DNA from: Lysobacterales bacterium
GTDB taxonomy: Bacteria; Pseudomonadota; Gammaproteobacteria; Xanthomonadales; Marinicellaceae
Direction of reading: 5' to 3'
Length of the DNA stretch: 64,000 nt
Assembly (NCBI GenBank): GCA_027067055.1
Contig: JAMOMK010000104.1
Location: 141,759 to 205,758, forward strand
Shown: piece by piece, positions 45,772 through 54,536 of the stretch
How positions within the stretch are numbered: the first letter of the stretch is position 1
How the letters are laid out: each line of letters starts with the position of its first letter
Position numbers and translations under genes: made by a program
The notes under the pieces: model-generated
Seen by the model: the letters and a program-made list of their open reading frames with translations, nothing else
Databases searched by the model: none
What the model was told of the DNA's origin: nothing

Positions 45772-46419
45772 CTATTTCTTACCCTTTTTAGCAGCAGCGA
45801 CTTTGGCATCCATTTCTTCTTGTTCACTTTCATCCAAATAACGGTATGTTTTAGCTGTCCCTTCAAGTAAAAGCACACCACTGAGATCTTTACCAAGTGG
45901 TTTTAATGAAATATCATGCATTGTTAATATGACAACTCTTGGCAATGAAGCAACCCCACTGACAAATTCTCCAAAATTGTGGTACTTCCCGACCATTCTT
46001 AATGAAATAGGCTTCTCTGCATAAAACTCTTTCAAAACCTCTGTACCTGGTTCAAACAGTTCATTAGAAATGCCGCTTGCTAGAGCCGTTTGTGATACAT
46101 CTACAATGATATCAGACATTTGATTTTTGCTTGGTAGTTGTCTCAACATAGAATTTAAAATTATTTTCATCTCTTCTAGTTGCGCTTTATAAGCTGGTAG
46201 TTGTAAAGCTTTTTTCTGTTTAACTCTGTATTGTGTTTTTTTAGTTAATTCAGTCGCTTCATAAGTATCAAGGTCAACAATTTGGTCTTTGATTTTAAAC
46301 ATATAACCAGCTATGCCAATCACAACCATTAACAATATTACACTACCCAGCTTAATCCATGAAGGCCAACCTCCTGGATTGGATGTGTCTAAACTTTGTA
46401 GTTCGTCAATTACACTCAT
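45772..46419 (-). CDS. pilO: Type IV pilus assembly protein PilO
   Basis: A 215-residue inner-membrane protein: helix LGSVILLMVVIGIAGYMF, coiled coil (VDLDTYEATELTKKTQYRVKQKKA), and ferredoxin-like domain (ISNELFEPGTEVLKEFYAEKPISLRMVGKYHNFGEFVSG). Forms a heterodimer with PilN; overlaps pilN by four bases. Confidence 0.94.
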   Translation of the reverse strand: MSVIDELQSLDTSNPGGWPSWIKLGSVILLMVVIGIAGYMFKIKDQIVDLDTYEATELTKKTQYRVKQKKALQLPAYKAQLEEMKIILNSMLRQLPSKNQMSDIIVDVSQTALASGISNELFEPGTEVLKEFYAEKPISLRMVGKYHNFGEFVSGVASLPRVVILTMHDISLKPLGKDLSGVLLLEGTAKTYRYLDESEQEEMDAKVAAAKKGKK

Positions 46420-46997
46420 TCGCCCTCTCCCTCTTCATCTTTATGTTTATTCAAAGGATTTACCAAATGAGCCAACAACTTAAATTTTTGTTCATGGGTG
46501 TCATATGTTTCATCCGCTCTAATATATTCAACACTAACTGGTGATTTAAACCATTCTGACTTTGCCAGCTCTCGCATATAAGCCGAAACCCTTGAATGAG
46601 ACTGAGCATAACCTTCTAAAGTGACTGTACTTCCATTTTGTTTTATATTTTCTAAGAACACGCCATTAGGTATAGTCTTAACTAACTCATCAAACAAATG
46701 TACCATCTGAGTTCTATTTGCTTGCAACTCTTCAATCACCTGCTTCCTGGCTAGCAAGTCATCACGTTCTTTCTCATAATTCTCAATTTCTTTTATCTCT
46801 TCATCAAGCGTAGAAATTTCTTTACTAATTCTCGCATTACGTGATTTTTGAAAATCTATATTGTGAGAATATACGTAAAATACAGAAGCAACTATTACTG
46901 CAGCTATAATTCCACCCGCTCCCAAAAGAATAAAAAACTCTTTTGTCAGTTGTTGGCGTTTTTCTTCACGCCAAGGAAGTAAATTAATCTTAACCAT
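46416..46997 (-). CDS. pilN: Type IV pilus assembly protein PilN
   Basis: Start at ATG 46997 (MVKINLLPWREEKR), behind AGGA. The INLLPWR motif binds PilM. One helix (FILLGAGGIIAAVIVASVFYVY), a coiled coil, and a C-terminal ferredoxin-like domain (FDELVKTIPNGVFLENIKQNGSTVTLEGYAQSHSRVSAYMREL) follow. Overlaps pilM by eight bases. Confidence 0.95.
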   Translation of the reverse strand: MVKINLLPWREEKRQQLTKEFFILLGAGGIIAAVIVASVFYVYSHNIDFQKSRNARISKEISTLDEEIKEIENYEKERDDLLARKQVIEELQANRTQMVHLFDELVKTIPNGVFLENIKQNGSTVTLEGYAQSHSRVSAYMRELAKSEWFKSPVSVEYIRADETYDTHEQKFKLLAHLVNPLNKHKDEEGEGE

Positions 46998-48054
46998 GAT
47001 CAAAAGTCCTCATTGCTAACCCTATCACAGTCATTAATGCTGGAGAGTCTTCACTTATTGCTATTTCATCAATTCTTGATGCTAAATTGAACCCCATTAA
47101 TGGATTAGCTATTTGTACGGGAACACCAATTTGTTGCTCCGTCAATTCATCTAGACCTGCAATTGAGGAGGTTCCTCCAGCTAAAATAATTTTATCCACA
47201 TTATTAAACTCAGTAGCAGAAAAGAAAAACTGCAACGCCCTACTGATTTGTTGGATTAATGAATTATTAAAACTTTGTAAAACTTCTGCCTCATAACTCT
47301 CTGGCAAACCGCCTTGTCTCTTGGCCAATCCAGCCTCTTCAACTGACAAACCATATCGTTGCATAATCTCATCAGTCAACTGCTTACCACCAAAAGTCTG
47401 ATCTCTAGTATAAATGCCGCGACCTTGATACATTATATGCAAAGTTGTAGTTGTCGCACCTATATCAAATAATGCCACTATTTCATCATCTGATATTTTC
47501 ATTTGCTTTTTCATTTCATCATAGGATGCTTCAATTGCAAAAGATTCAACATCGACTATCGTTGCAGTCAATCCTGCACCTTCAATCGCCTCTACACATA
47601 CATCAACATTCTCTGAACGAGAACAAGCAATAAGAACATGTGACATTTCAGGTGTGTTTTCCATTGGTCCTAATACGTTAAAGTCTAAACTGACCTCTTC
47701 AATAGGATATGGGATATATTGATTAGCATCCAAAGACAATTGCTCTTCCATTTCATCTTCAGATAAATCCGAAGGCATATTAATAGTCTTGGTAATTACT
47801 GCTGAGCCTGAAACTGCAATAGCTGCATTTTTTCTTTTTATTCCTGCTCGCTTAACTGCATTACTGATTGAAGCTGAAACGCGATCCACTTCTGTTATGT
47901 TTTTTTCCACAACAGCATTAGCAGGTAATGCATCCACTCCATAATATTCAACTTTATATTTTTTTCCCGACTGACTTAGTTGCATCACCTTAACAGCGGA
48001 TGAACTGACATCAACTCCAAATAGTTGTACTTTGTTATTTGTAAACAACCCCAC
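46990..48054 (-). CDS. pilM: Type IV pilus assembly protein PilM
   Basis: A 354-residue cytoplasmic actin-like ATPase that recruits PilN. Seen motifs: LFGVDVSSSAVKVMQLS, a phosphate-type ALFDIGATTTTLHIM, and IILAGGTSSIAGLDE. It is first in the minus-strand pilMNOPQ operon. The divergent gene usual in many gammaproteobacteria (ponA) is not present upstream; 258 bp without a gene precede hemW. Confidence 0.96.
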   Translation of the reverse strand: MGLFTNNKVQLFGVDVSSSAVKVMQLSQSGKKYKVEYYGVDALPANAVVEKNITEVDRVSASISNAVKRAGIKRKNAAIAVSGSAVITKTINMPSDLSEDEMEEQLSLDANQYIPYPIEEVSLDFNVLGPMENTPEMSHVLIACSRSENVDVCVEAIEGAGLTATIVDVESFAIEASYDEMKKQMKISDDEIVALFDIGATTTTLHIMYQGRGIYTRDQTFGGKQLTDEIMQRYGLSVEEAGLAKRQGGLPESYEAEVLQSFNNSLIQQISRALQFFFSATEFNNVDKIILAGGTSSIAGLDELTEQQIGVPVQIANPLMGFNLASRIDEIAISEDSPALMTVIGLAMRTFDHG

Positions 48055-48312
48055 TATATTCTCTCTTTAATTATTTGATTAAATTGGTTTAAATCTATTT
48101 TTTAAAATCCGACTGCTATGAGAACAAAATTACCAACTTTTTTTTGCGCATCACTTCACAGTTTTATAAATTACAGCAACTCTTTTAAGAATTAATCGTA
48201 AGAATAACTCTTAACGCATTGAAAAAGCAAGAATAAATTTAAAAATAAATCGGTTTTTTTGTTTCCTAGCTAATAGTAATATACTAAGAATCATCAAAAA
48301 AAAGGTCAATCA

Positions 48313-49458
48313 TCACAACAATAATTTCACAATTTCATCGCTAACCAAGAAACCCTTAGGCGTAATTTCAAGTGTATCTTGTTGATATATAACCCATTTC
48401 ATATTAATAGCATAGTCTAGTTTGTTAATTAATTTTGTGAAGCAAATGCCAGTAGTCATTGAAAAATCAGGCAATTTTATAGTTTTCTTCAACCTAACAG
48501 CATTCAACATATACTCAAAAATTAAATCCTCCTCAAGCAAAATCTTTTTTTCTTGAATATAAGGTGATTTGCTTTGATAATCTTTCGGTGATTTATATTT
48601 CAAATAACGAACAACCTCATTACTTGCACCAAATGATATTTTGCTATGCGCCCCAGCTCCAATCCCCAAATAATCACCAAACTGCCAATAATTAACATTG
48701 TGCTGGCACCTCTGAGCATTTTTAGAGTAAGCCGAAACTTCATATTGTTGATAGCCACTTTCTTCAAGACAAACATTTCCTTGCAAATACATAGCTTCTA
48801 AACTTTCATCATTTGGTAAAAAACTTGGTGTTTTAACGGCAAACAAAGTATTTGGCTCAATTGTTAACTGATAATAGGAAATATGTTCAGGACCTAATGC
48901 AATCAATTTACTTAAATCTTTTTGTGCTGCTTTCAGTGTTTGTTTTGGCAAAGCAAACATCATATCCATGTTAATATTATCAAAACCAGCCTCGCGTGCC
49001 TTATAATAAGTTTCAATTGCTTGTTTTGAAGTATGAATACGCCCTAAAGCCATAAGATTTTCATCATTCAAACTCTGTATGCCAAATGACAAACGATTAA
49101 CCCCTGCTTTTTTATAACCAACAAAACTATCGTACTCACCCGTACCAGGATTCACTTCCATCGTAACTTCCATATCAGGCTTACACTGTAATAACATCCT
49201 TACAGCATTGAGTAACCGCTCTATACTATTAGCCGAAAACAAACTCGGCGTACCACCCCCCATAAAAATTGAATTGACTGTGCGACCCCAAACCAATGGA
49301 ACATCCTGTTCTAAATCTTTAATGAGATGATCAATATAAATTTCTTCATTGAAATTTTTTTTCAAAGTATGGGAATTAAAATCACAGTAAGGACACTTCT
49401 TTACACACCACGGAAAATGAATGTAAAGACTTAATGAAGGGGGAATAAGGTGAGACAT
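48313..49458 (-). CDS. hemW: HemW (radical SAM coproporphyrinogen-III-oxidase-like heme chaperone)
   Basis: A 381-residue radical SAM protein. The 4Fe-4S motif CVKKCPYCDFNSH (C-x3-C-x2-C) is near residue 17; VNSIFMGGGTPSLF and YQLTIEPNTLFA are family hallmarks. HemW binds heme and delivers it to respiratory enzymes; it is distinct from HemN oxidase by lacking the HemN-specific insertions. ATG 49458 is preferred over the TTG two codons earlier. It is near the cbb3 locus only in a broad sense and is monocistronic. Confidence 0.93.
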   Translation of the reverse strand: MSHLIPPSLSLYIHFPWCVKKCPYCDFNSHTLKKNFNEEIYIDHLIKDLEQDVPLVWGRTVNSIFMGGGTPSLFSANSIERLLNAVRMLLQCKPDMEVTMEVNPGTGEYDSFVGYKKAGVNRLSFGIQSLNDENLMALGRIHTSKQAIETYYKAREAGFDNINMDMMFALPKQTLKAAQKDLSKLIALGPEHISYYQLTIEPNTLFAVKTPSFLPNDESLEAMYLQGNVCLEESGYQQYEVSAYSKNAQRCQHNVNYWQFGDYLGIGAGAHSKISFGASNEVVRYLKYKSPKDYQSKSPYIQEKKILLEEDLIFEYMLNAVRLKKTIKLPDFSMTTGICFTKLINKLDYAINMKWVIYQQDTLEITPKGFLVSDEIVKLLL

Positions 49459-49534
49459 AAGCAAAATAAAGTAAAGTGCTCTGCATTTTAACTTAATATA
49501 CTTTGAATATGTTGATTTAGCGTGTAGAACAGTA

Positions 49535-49561
49535 TGGAATCCCTTTAATAAAGAGATTCCA
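49535..49561 (-). terminator. Hairpin terminator after the small secreted protein
   Basis: TGGAATC..CTTT and AAG.GATTCCA arms around an AATA loop (49535-49561), 17 bases past the end of the gene at 49579. Confidence 0.55.
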
Positions 49562-49578
49562 CATTTCCATTTTAAGAA

Positions 49579-50037
49579 TTAATTTTCAAAGCCTGATTTA
49601 AATACATTATCTATAAAATTTATAAAATCAATATTTAACACATCCTGACCTTGAGACACAACAACTGCAGGACCATTTAATATATTACAACCGGAGCCAC
49701 AATATTCTCCACCATATAAGTAGTCTCCCAATCCATCAGAACGTCTAATTATACCGTAATAACTCCCTGCAGGAAGAGCCGGAACTAGATAGAATCCATC
49801 AAACCCGACTAACGCAGTTCCTGATAAAAAACCAGCTGCATTAAAAAACTCTATTTCTGAGCCAACCAATAAAGATCCATTTACATCAAATGCAATCCCT
49901 GACATACTACCACCACTTTCCAAGGTAACCAAAACTTGCTTGTCAGGGTCATTTGCATTAATCCCAAATCCCGATATAGAAAGTACGATGATAGCACAAG
50001 TCCTTGATGCACCTAGAAAACCCAGAAAAAGCTTCAT
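49579..50037 (-). CDS. Secreted small protein with GFE C-terminus; signal region from a repeat
   Basis: A 152-residue protein from ATG 50037. The N-terminus (MKLFLGFLGASRTCAIIVLSISG) is signal-peptide-like. The mature part (SGIAFDVNGSLLVGSEIEFFNAAG...YLVPALPAGSYYGIIRRSD) is a carboxypeptidase-regulatory / SdrD-B-like beta sandwich, and the chain ends DNVFKSGFEN. The DNA encoding the N-terminus (49963-50023) matches a second, non-coding copy at 54537-54597, so the signal sequence may derive from a repeat, and the real start might then be different. A 22-bp repeat abuts the start codon. Confidence 0.5.
   Translation of the reverse strand: MKLFLGFLGASRTCAIIVLSISGFGINANDPDKQVLVTLESGGSMSGIAFDVNGSLLVGSEIEFFNAAGFLSGTALVGFDGFYLVPALPAGSYYGIIRRSDGLGDYLYGGEYCGSGCNILNGPAVVVSQGQDVLNIDFINFIDNVFKSGFEN
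49963..50023. repeat. Interspersed 61-bp repeat, copy A
   Basis: Aligns without gaps to 54537-54597: 44 of 61 positions identical by my count, most mismatches transitions. Contains CCCAAAT.CCGA.ATAGAAA and a CCTAG core. Here it lies inside the 5' coding region of the small secreted protein. Confidence 0.55.
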
Positions 50038-50058
50038 CACCTAAGCGGTGAAGAGCCT
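50037..50058. repeat. 22-bp direct repeat, copy 1
   Basis: TCACCTAAGCGGTGAAGAG CCT, identical to copy 2 at 50122-50143 and spaced 85 bp apart. It contains the short inverted pair CACC/GGTG. It overlaps the start codon of the small secreted protein. Confidence 0.85.
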
Positions 50059-50121
50059 TATTAAGTTGTTAGAAACCTTATAATACAACAAGTTAAGTTT
50101 GAACTCGCATCCTTTTTTTAC

Positions 50122-50143
50122 TCACCTAAGCGGTGAAGAGCCT
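50122..50143. repeat. 22-bp direct repeat, copy 2
   Basis: Second exact copy of the 22-bp repeat at 50037-50058. It forms the last codons and stop (TGA) of the relic ORF at 50122-50397. The 63 bases between the copies hold ATTATAAG but no gene. Confidence 0.85.
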
Positions 50144-50397
50144 GTACGCACATCTATACGTGTATAGACCAAGTAACCACCTGGAGGCAAACTTGAGTTT
50201 GACAAATAATCTCCTAAGGCATCACTGGAGCCACTGGCTACTATCTCACCGTTCATATCTTTTATTATGACAGAAGCCCCTTCAACAGAATTTGGATTGA
50301 CATTATTTTCATTAACATTTCCACCAATTTTAACACAATATTTAAATTCTTCACGGCGGTTGCACTCTTTCTTAATGCCAATGAAATGGATTTGCCC
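50122..50397 (-). pseudogene. Relic of a carboxypeptidase-regulatory-like secreted protein
   Basis: An open frame of 91 codons bounded by TAG (50398-50400) and TGA (50122-50124) has no start codon at its 5' end. It reads KKECNRREEFKYCVKIGGNVNENN then a SdrD/CarboxypepD_reg-like domain (VEGASVIIKDMNGEIVASGSSDALGDYL...LPPGGYLVYTRID). This is the same kind of fold as the neighbouring 152-aa protein. It is the 3' remnant of a larger secreted-protein gene cut off just after the TPR gene. Confidence 0.6.
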
Positions 50398-50418
50398 CTA
50401 CGCGAGATGGGTGTTAAT

Positions 50419-51051
50419 TTATTCGTTTAACTCTTCATTCACTTTATTAAGCAATTGTTTGATTTCACCTTGTCTGCCTTCGTCAGCCACAGGGCGTGTT
50501 GGGCGTGGGGCTGCTTTTTGGGCTTTGAGTAAATATTCTTTGGCTTGTTTGTAGTCGCCATCTTCTACAAGGTAATCGGCATAAAAATAATTGGAGTCAA
50601 TGCCATTAGGGTTGATTTTGAGTCCTTTTTTGAGGTTTTTAACGGCTTTTTTATCGCTGCCAAAGCTTAATGGCCAACCCGGTACTTTGAAGTATAAAAC
50701 GCCAAGAGATGTATAGGCTGAACCGTTGAGTAGGTTACCATCTGTTTTTATGGCTTTTTCAAAGGATTTTTTGGCATGCTTGGCAAGTTTTCCAGCACTA
50801 AAAGTGCCTGCTACGCCAGCATAAGTGGAATAGATAATGCCTTCCCATACCAAGGCATGAACATTTTTTGGGTTATTAGCTACGTATTGTGTGGCTGTTT
50901 TTGCCAACTTTTCAAAAGCCTCTTCTTTGTCATCTTCGGCGCTTTGGTAGTTTATCTGCGCCCACTGGCTTTGAATGGATTTAATTTCATCTGTCATTTG
51001 TGCTTGTGTTAAAAAGCTTAAAAATAGCAAGGCTAGGAGTAAAGTTTTCAT
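50419..51051 (-). CDS. Periplasmic TPR-repeat protein
   Basis: A 210-residue protein with signal peptide MKTLLLALLFLSFLTQAQ and two to three TPR-like helices (NVHALVWEGIIYSTYAG, SAYTSLGVLYFKVPG, DSNYFYADYLVEDGDYKQAKEYLLKAQ). It starts eight bases after the SDR stop, as last gene of the hemolysin-ligase-oxidase-SDR run. Possibly a scaffold for an export or assembly step. Confidence 0.7.
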   Translation of the reverse strand: MKTLLLALLFLSFLTQAQMTDEIKSIQSQWAQINYQSAEDDKEEAFEKLAKTATQYVANNPKNVHALVWEGIIYSTYAGVAGTFSAGKLAKHAKKSFEKAIKTDGNLLNGSAYTSLGVLYFKVPGWPLSFGSDKKAVKNLKKGLKINPNGIDSNYFYADYLVEDGDYKQAKEYLLKAQKAAPRPTRPVADEGRQGEIKQLLNKVNEELNE

Positions 51052-51059
51052 GTTGTCAC

Positions 51060-51851
51060 CTATTTTGATAGTATTTGTTTAATGGTTTCGTGTTCTTTAT
51101 TGATGGCATTGCTGACCACACTTGGAAATAAAGCATTGATTTTGGCAAAGAGCTTTTCTGGAAAACCAAAGAACTTTTCACTCTTGTTTTTTTCAATAGC
51201 CGCAATAATTTGTGGCACGATATGTTCGGGTTTATCTACTGAATTTTTGAGTTTGCGATTGAGTTCATTAACCTTGTCTGAGTTTATGCTTGTTGCTATT
51301 GCACGAGGTGCTAGGTATTGCACCGAAACAGAAGTATCAGCAAGCTCTCGATTTAAGGCTTGGGAAAATCCACGCAAACCAAATTTACTGGCGCTGTATA
51401 AACTAAAGCCCGGGTAACCAATTGCACCAAAAGTAGAACCAACATTAATAATCTTTCCACTTTGGGCTGCTTTTAACCACGGCATTAAGAACTTAGAGAG
51501 CATAATCGGAGCTAATAAATTTATATCCAATTGGGCTTTGATATCATCACGTGATTGCTCGGACAAAAAAGCAGCCGAACTGACTCCTGCATTATTGATA
51601 AGAATATGGCCTTTGGATTTTTTATTTATTGTAAGAGCCAATAATTCAGTGATAAATTCTTGTGAATTAACATCACCTACCACAATGGTGCTATTGGTGA
51701 GATTTTGCTTTAACTGCTGTAATTTGTCACCATCTCTACCGGTGATAATGAGGTTTGCACCAAGTTTATTTAGAGAATAACACAGCTCCTTACCTAAACC
51801 TCCATAAGCACCTGTGACAATAATAGTTTGTTGTTTCCAGTCTAAACTCAT
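51060..51851 (-). CDS. Short-chain dehydrogenase/reductase
   Basis: A 263-residue classical SDR. NAD(P)-binding GAYGGLGKELC at the N-terminus, NNAG motif (ILINNAGVSS), catalytic Ser region (IINVGSTFGAIGYPGFSLYSASKFGLRG) with the YSASK catalytic tetrad. It overlaps the diiron-protein gene by four bases. In this operon it would reduce or oxidise an acyl-derived ketone or alcohol. Confidence 0.92.
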   Translation of the reverse strand: MSLDWKQQTIIVTGAYGGLGKELCYSLNKLGANLIITGRDGDKLQQLKQNLTNSTIVVGDVNSQEFITELLALTINKKSKGHILINNAGVSSAAFLSEQSRDDIKAQLDINLLAPIMLSKFLMPWLKAAQSGKIINVGSTFGAIGYPGFSLYSASKFGLRGFSQALNRELADTSVSVQYLAPRAIATSINSDKVNELNRKLKNSVDKPEHIVPQIIAAIEKNKSEKFFGFPEKLFAKINALFPSVVSNAINKEHETIKQILSK

Positions 51852-52510
51852 GCGGCAATGCCTCTAAATATATTGCCATAAAGTTGGTAAAAACGTTTGC
51901 ATGATTTAATGACGATTGCCATTTGTTCATCATCAAGGCGATTGACCAAGTCTTCAAAAAACTTTTGATGATCCACATCCAAATCACCATGTGAGATGAG
52001 GTAACTAAAGGCTTTTTGTGGTAAGTTCAAGGACTCTTTAATTTTATTGGCGGCATTGGTTGCCAATTGTACACTGGTGCCTTCAAGCACATGTACCATA
52101 CCAAAAAAACATAAGGGGTCGATGCGGCTAATCGAATCGTAAGCATAAGAAACCATTAATTCGGTAGCAAAAGAAGGCTCAGAATTAGCAGCAGCTTGTT
52201 TGTCACCACCACAGGCTGCTATATCATTGAGTATCCATTGTTCGTGACCGATTTCTTCTTCGATATACTCGACCATCAATACCCGCAACCATTCTTCTGG
52301 TTGTTTTATTCGACTTCCGGTTAACATCATTAGTGGTACGGTGTGCTTTACGTGGTGGTAGGCTTGGGTTAAAAATTCAATATAATTCTCTAGTGAAATT
52401 TTTCCTTTTAATGCCTGCTGTATAATTGGAATTGAAACCAAATCCAACTGCTCTGCTTGAGTTGCGTGGCACAGTTGTTCAAATTGTGTTGGTTGTTTAC
52501 TTGTCTTCAT
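51848..52510 (-). CDS. Heme-oxygenase-like diiron (iron-containing redox) protein
   Basis: A 220-residue all-helical protein of the TenA/PqqC/CADD-like superfamily. Ligand-type residues: E-x2-H in EEIGHEQW (E86/H89), E143 in VLEGTS, and H174-x3-D178-x2-H181 in HGDLDVDH, the signature of heme-oxygenase-like diiron oxidases such as UndA, BesC and CADD. Members oxidise fatty acids or amino acids with O2. It overlaps the adenylating enzyme by 14 bases. Its substrate in this cluster is probably an activated acyl group, but this is inference. Confidence 0.8.
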   Translation of the reverse strand: MKTSKQPTQFEQLCHATQAEQLDLVSIPIIQQALKGKISLENYIEFLTQAYHHVKHTVPLMMLTGSRIKQPEEWLRVLMVEYIEEEIGHEQWILNDIAACGGDKQAAANSEPSFATELMVSYAYDSISRIDPLCFFGMVHVLEGTSVQLATNAANKIKESLNLPQKAFSYLISHGDLDVDHQKFFEDLVNRLDDEQMAIVIKSCKRFYQLYGNIFRGIAA

Positions 52511-53843
52511 AGATATTCTCTAATTGTTCTTTATAATGTTCAAAAATGGTTGGGGATTTTGTTTTCCCTGATGCTGTAAGCATGTGGTTTTCACTTGTGA
52601 AAACTTCTGCACTAATAATCTCTTTTACTTGTGCATAATCAGGCAATGTTTTGTTGACTTCTTCAATAGCCGTTAAAATAATCTTTTTATCACATGGACT
52701 CACGCAAATAGCTGTTAGAAACGGTCGTGCTTCACCATAAATGACAACTTGCCTGATTTCATCTAAGGCTAATAATTCGGCTTCTATCCACTCAGGTGAG
52801 ATATTGCGACCAAAAGAATTGATAATAACATTCTTTTTGCGACCAACAATATGAAGGTTATTGTCCTCGTCAAAGCGTCCAATATCACCTGTTTTAAATG
52901 TTTTTTCATTGTTAGGTTCTTGCCCTAAATACCCTAAAAACAATTCTCCTTCGCAGAGTATTTCACCATCTTTTGCCAAAGACAGCTGTTGATGAGGAAG
53001 AACATGCCCAACACTGCCATCACTTTTTTCTGAAGCATTTAGGCTTATGACAGACCCACATTCACTGATGCCATAGCCTTCATAAACTGGCAAATTTAAT
53101 TGCCTTGCCTTGGAGAGCAAGCCTTTGGAACACACAGCGCCACCAACAGCAATAAATTTTAAAAAAGGCAGTTTGATGCCATGGTTTTCACAGACAAAAA
53201 CCAGTGCTTTGAGCATTTGTGGCATAAGGATTATACTGTCAGGTTGGTGTTTTTGTATGGTTTTGACCATTTTCATCACATCCAATGAACTCGATCCTAC
53301 TAAACCAATTTCAGCAAGTGAAGGGGTGATGACTTCAATATCAGTGTTATTTGCCGCATAGACTGCAGCCATATTCTCAAGCAATACACTTAAAGGTAAG
53401 AGGCACAGGTGTTTTTTGACAGCAAATTGTTGTGTCACTTCAGCTAAGGACTTACCGACTCTATTGAGGTGTTTTAAACTCAAGCACACACCTTTTGGTT
53501 CACTGGTAGTGCCTGATGTAAATGTAATCTTATGAGTACTTGTTGGTATGATGGGATATTTAGGAATTCTTTTTTCAAGGATTACTATTTCATTATTAAT
53601 CAAAGTACTAAAGCTAAACCCCTGCTCTTGCCAAAACTCTTGGACATTACTGTGACATATCACAGTATCTACACCCAGGGCATTGACCATGTAAACAATT
53701 TGTTGCCTACTAAAAAAGTGAGGTATTGGCGCAATGATTGCATTGTTGTTTGTTAGTATCTTATCGAGCTTTAGCCACAAAGGGCTATTATCTAATTGTA
53801 TAGCGACACGTGAGCGTGGTTTGAATAAATTTTGCTTAGTCAT
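52497..53843 (-). CDS. Short acyl-adenylating enzyme (AMP-binding)
   Basis: A 448-residue ANL-superfamily member. A3 motif ITFTSGTTSEPKGVCLS, YGISECGSV (A5), TGDIGRFDEDNNLHIVGRKKNVIINSFGRNISP (A7-A8), and VQE-like C-terminal TASGKTKS (A10 Lys) are seen. It is shorter than usual CoA ligases (~500-550) but core motifs are intact. It starts at the hemolysin-gene stop (TAATG). Probably activates a fatty acid as acyl-AMP for transfer to CoA, ACP or an amine. Confidence 0.88.
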   Translation of the reverse strand: MTKQNLFKPRSRVAIQLDNSPLWLKLDKILTNNNAIIAPIPHFFSRQQIVYMVNALGVDTVICHSNVQEFWQEQGFSFSTLINNEIVILEKRIPKYPIIPTSTHKITFTSGTTSEPKGVCLSLKHLNRVGKSLAEVTQQFAVKKHLCLLPLSVLLENMAAVYAANNTDIEVITPSLAEIGLVGSSSLDVMKMVKTIQKHQPDSIILMPQMLKALVFVCENHGIKLPFLKFIAVGGAVCSKGLLSKARQLNLPVYEGYGISECGSVISLNASEKSDGSVGHVLPHQQLSLAKDGEILCEGELFLGYLGQEPNNEKTFKTGDIGRFDEDNNLHIVGRKKNVIINSFGRNISPEWIEAELLALDEIRQVVIYGEARPFLTAICVSPCDKKIILTAIEEVNKTLPDYAQVKEIISAEVFTSENHMLTASGKTKSPTIFEHYKEQLENIYEDK

Positions 53844-54454
53844 TAGTTTAAATTAGCATTAACACTTGAGTAATATACAGCTGGTTTAAAATTGTAATAA
53901 CGACCCCAATCTTCGGCAGCACCATTGATCTTCGAAATATCTGCATCAACTATGTGATTGAGCTCTATTCCTAATTTATGAAAGTATGCTTTGATAGGGC
54001 GTGTTAATGTGTAAATAACCCAATCGACATTCAAGGTTTTAATAAACTGACCTAAAACTGGGATTACCTGCTTAATATCACTGCGATTTTTAACGACAAA
54101 ATTACCTAGCTCTGCAATTTTTCCGCGACTAGTTAATGTTGACTCTAGTTTAACTATGGTTTGTTCGATAGACTCATCTAAATAACATTCTGAAAACAAA
54201 TGTTCTTTTTTTGCACAACGAATACCGACGGCGGCAATTAGGCCATTATTTTTGATTCTTCTAATAGTAAGTATCAATGGAAAAAAGTTGTTAAGTTTAG
54301 CATTAAAATGATTCTGAAATGAGTCAGCTATAAAGTTTTCCACTTCCTGTCTATTTGGACTGCTTTGGGCGACAATCTCAATTTTCAATTCATTTGATGG
54401 TATTATATCAATGGCTAGCTTATTATAGAGTTCATGTATTTTCATAGTTTTCAT
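53843..54454 (-). CDS. Thermostable-hemolysin-family protein (GNAT-like)
   Basis: A 203-residue protein matching the thermostable hemolysin family (PF12261), described from Vibrio as a haemolysin but with an acyltransferase-like layout. Seen: QEVENFIADSFQNHFNAKLNNFFPLILTIRR, GLIAAVGIRCA, ECYLDESIEQTI, RGKIAELGNFVV and EDWGRYYNFKPAVYYS. GAGG lies six bases before the ATG. Being first in a run with an adenylating enzyme, a diiron protein and an SDR suggests a biosynthetic acyltransferase role rather than a toxin; this is inference. Confidence 0.85.
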   Translation of the reverse strand: MKTMKIHELYNKLAIDIIPSNELKIEIVAQSSPNRQEVENFIADSFQNHFNAKLNNFFPLILTIRRIKNNGLIAAVGIRCAKKEHLFSECYLDESIEQTIVKLESTLTSRGKIAELGNFVVKNRSDIKQVIPVLGQFIKTLNVDWVIYTLTRPIKAYFHKLGIELNHIVDADISKINGAAEDWGRYYNFKPAVYYSSVNANLN

Positions 54455-54536
54455 TTCTTACCTCTTCACATTTTTCTTACTTTCTATGAGTACTATGAGT
54501 ATTCTATAAAAACAAATCAATCGAAATTAATTAAAA

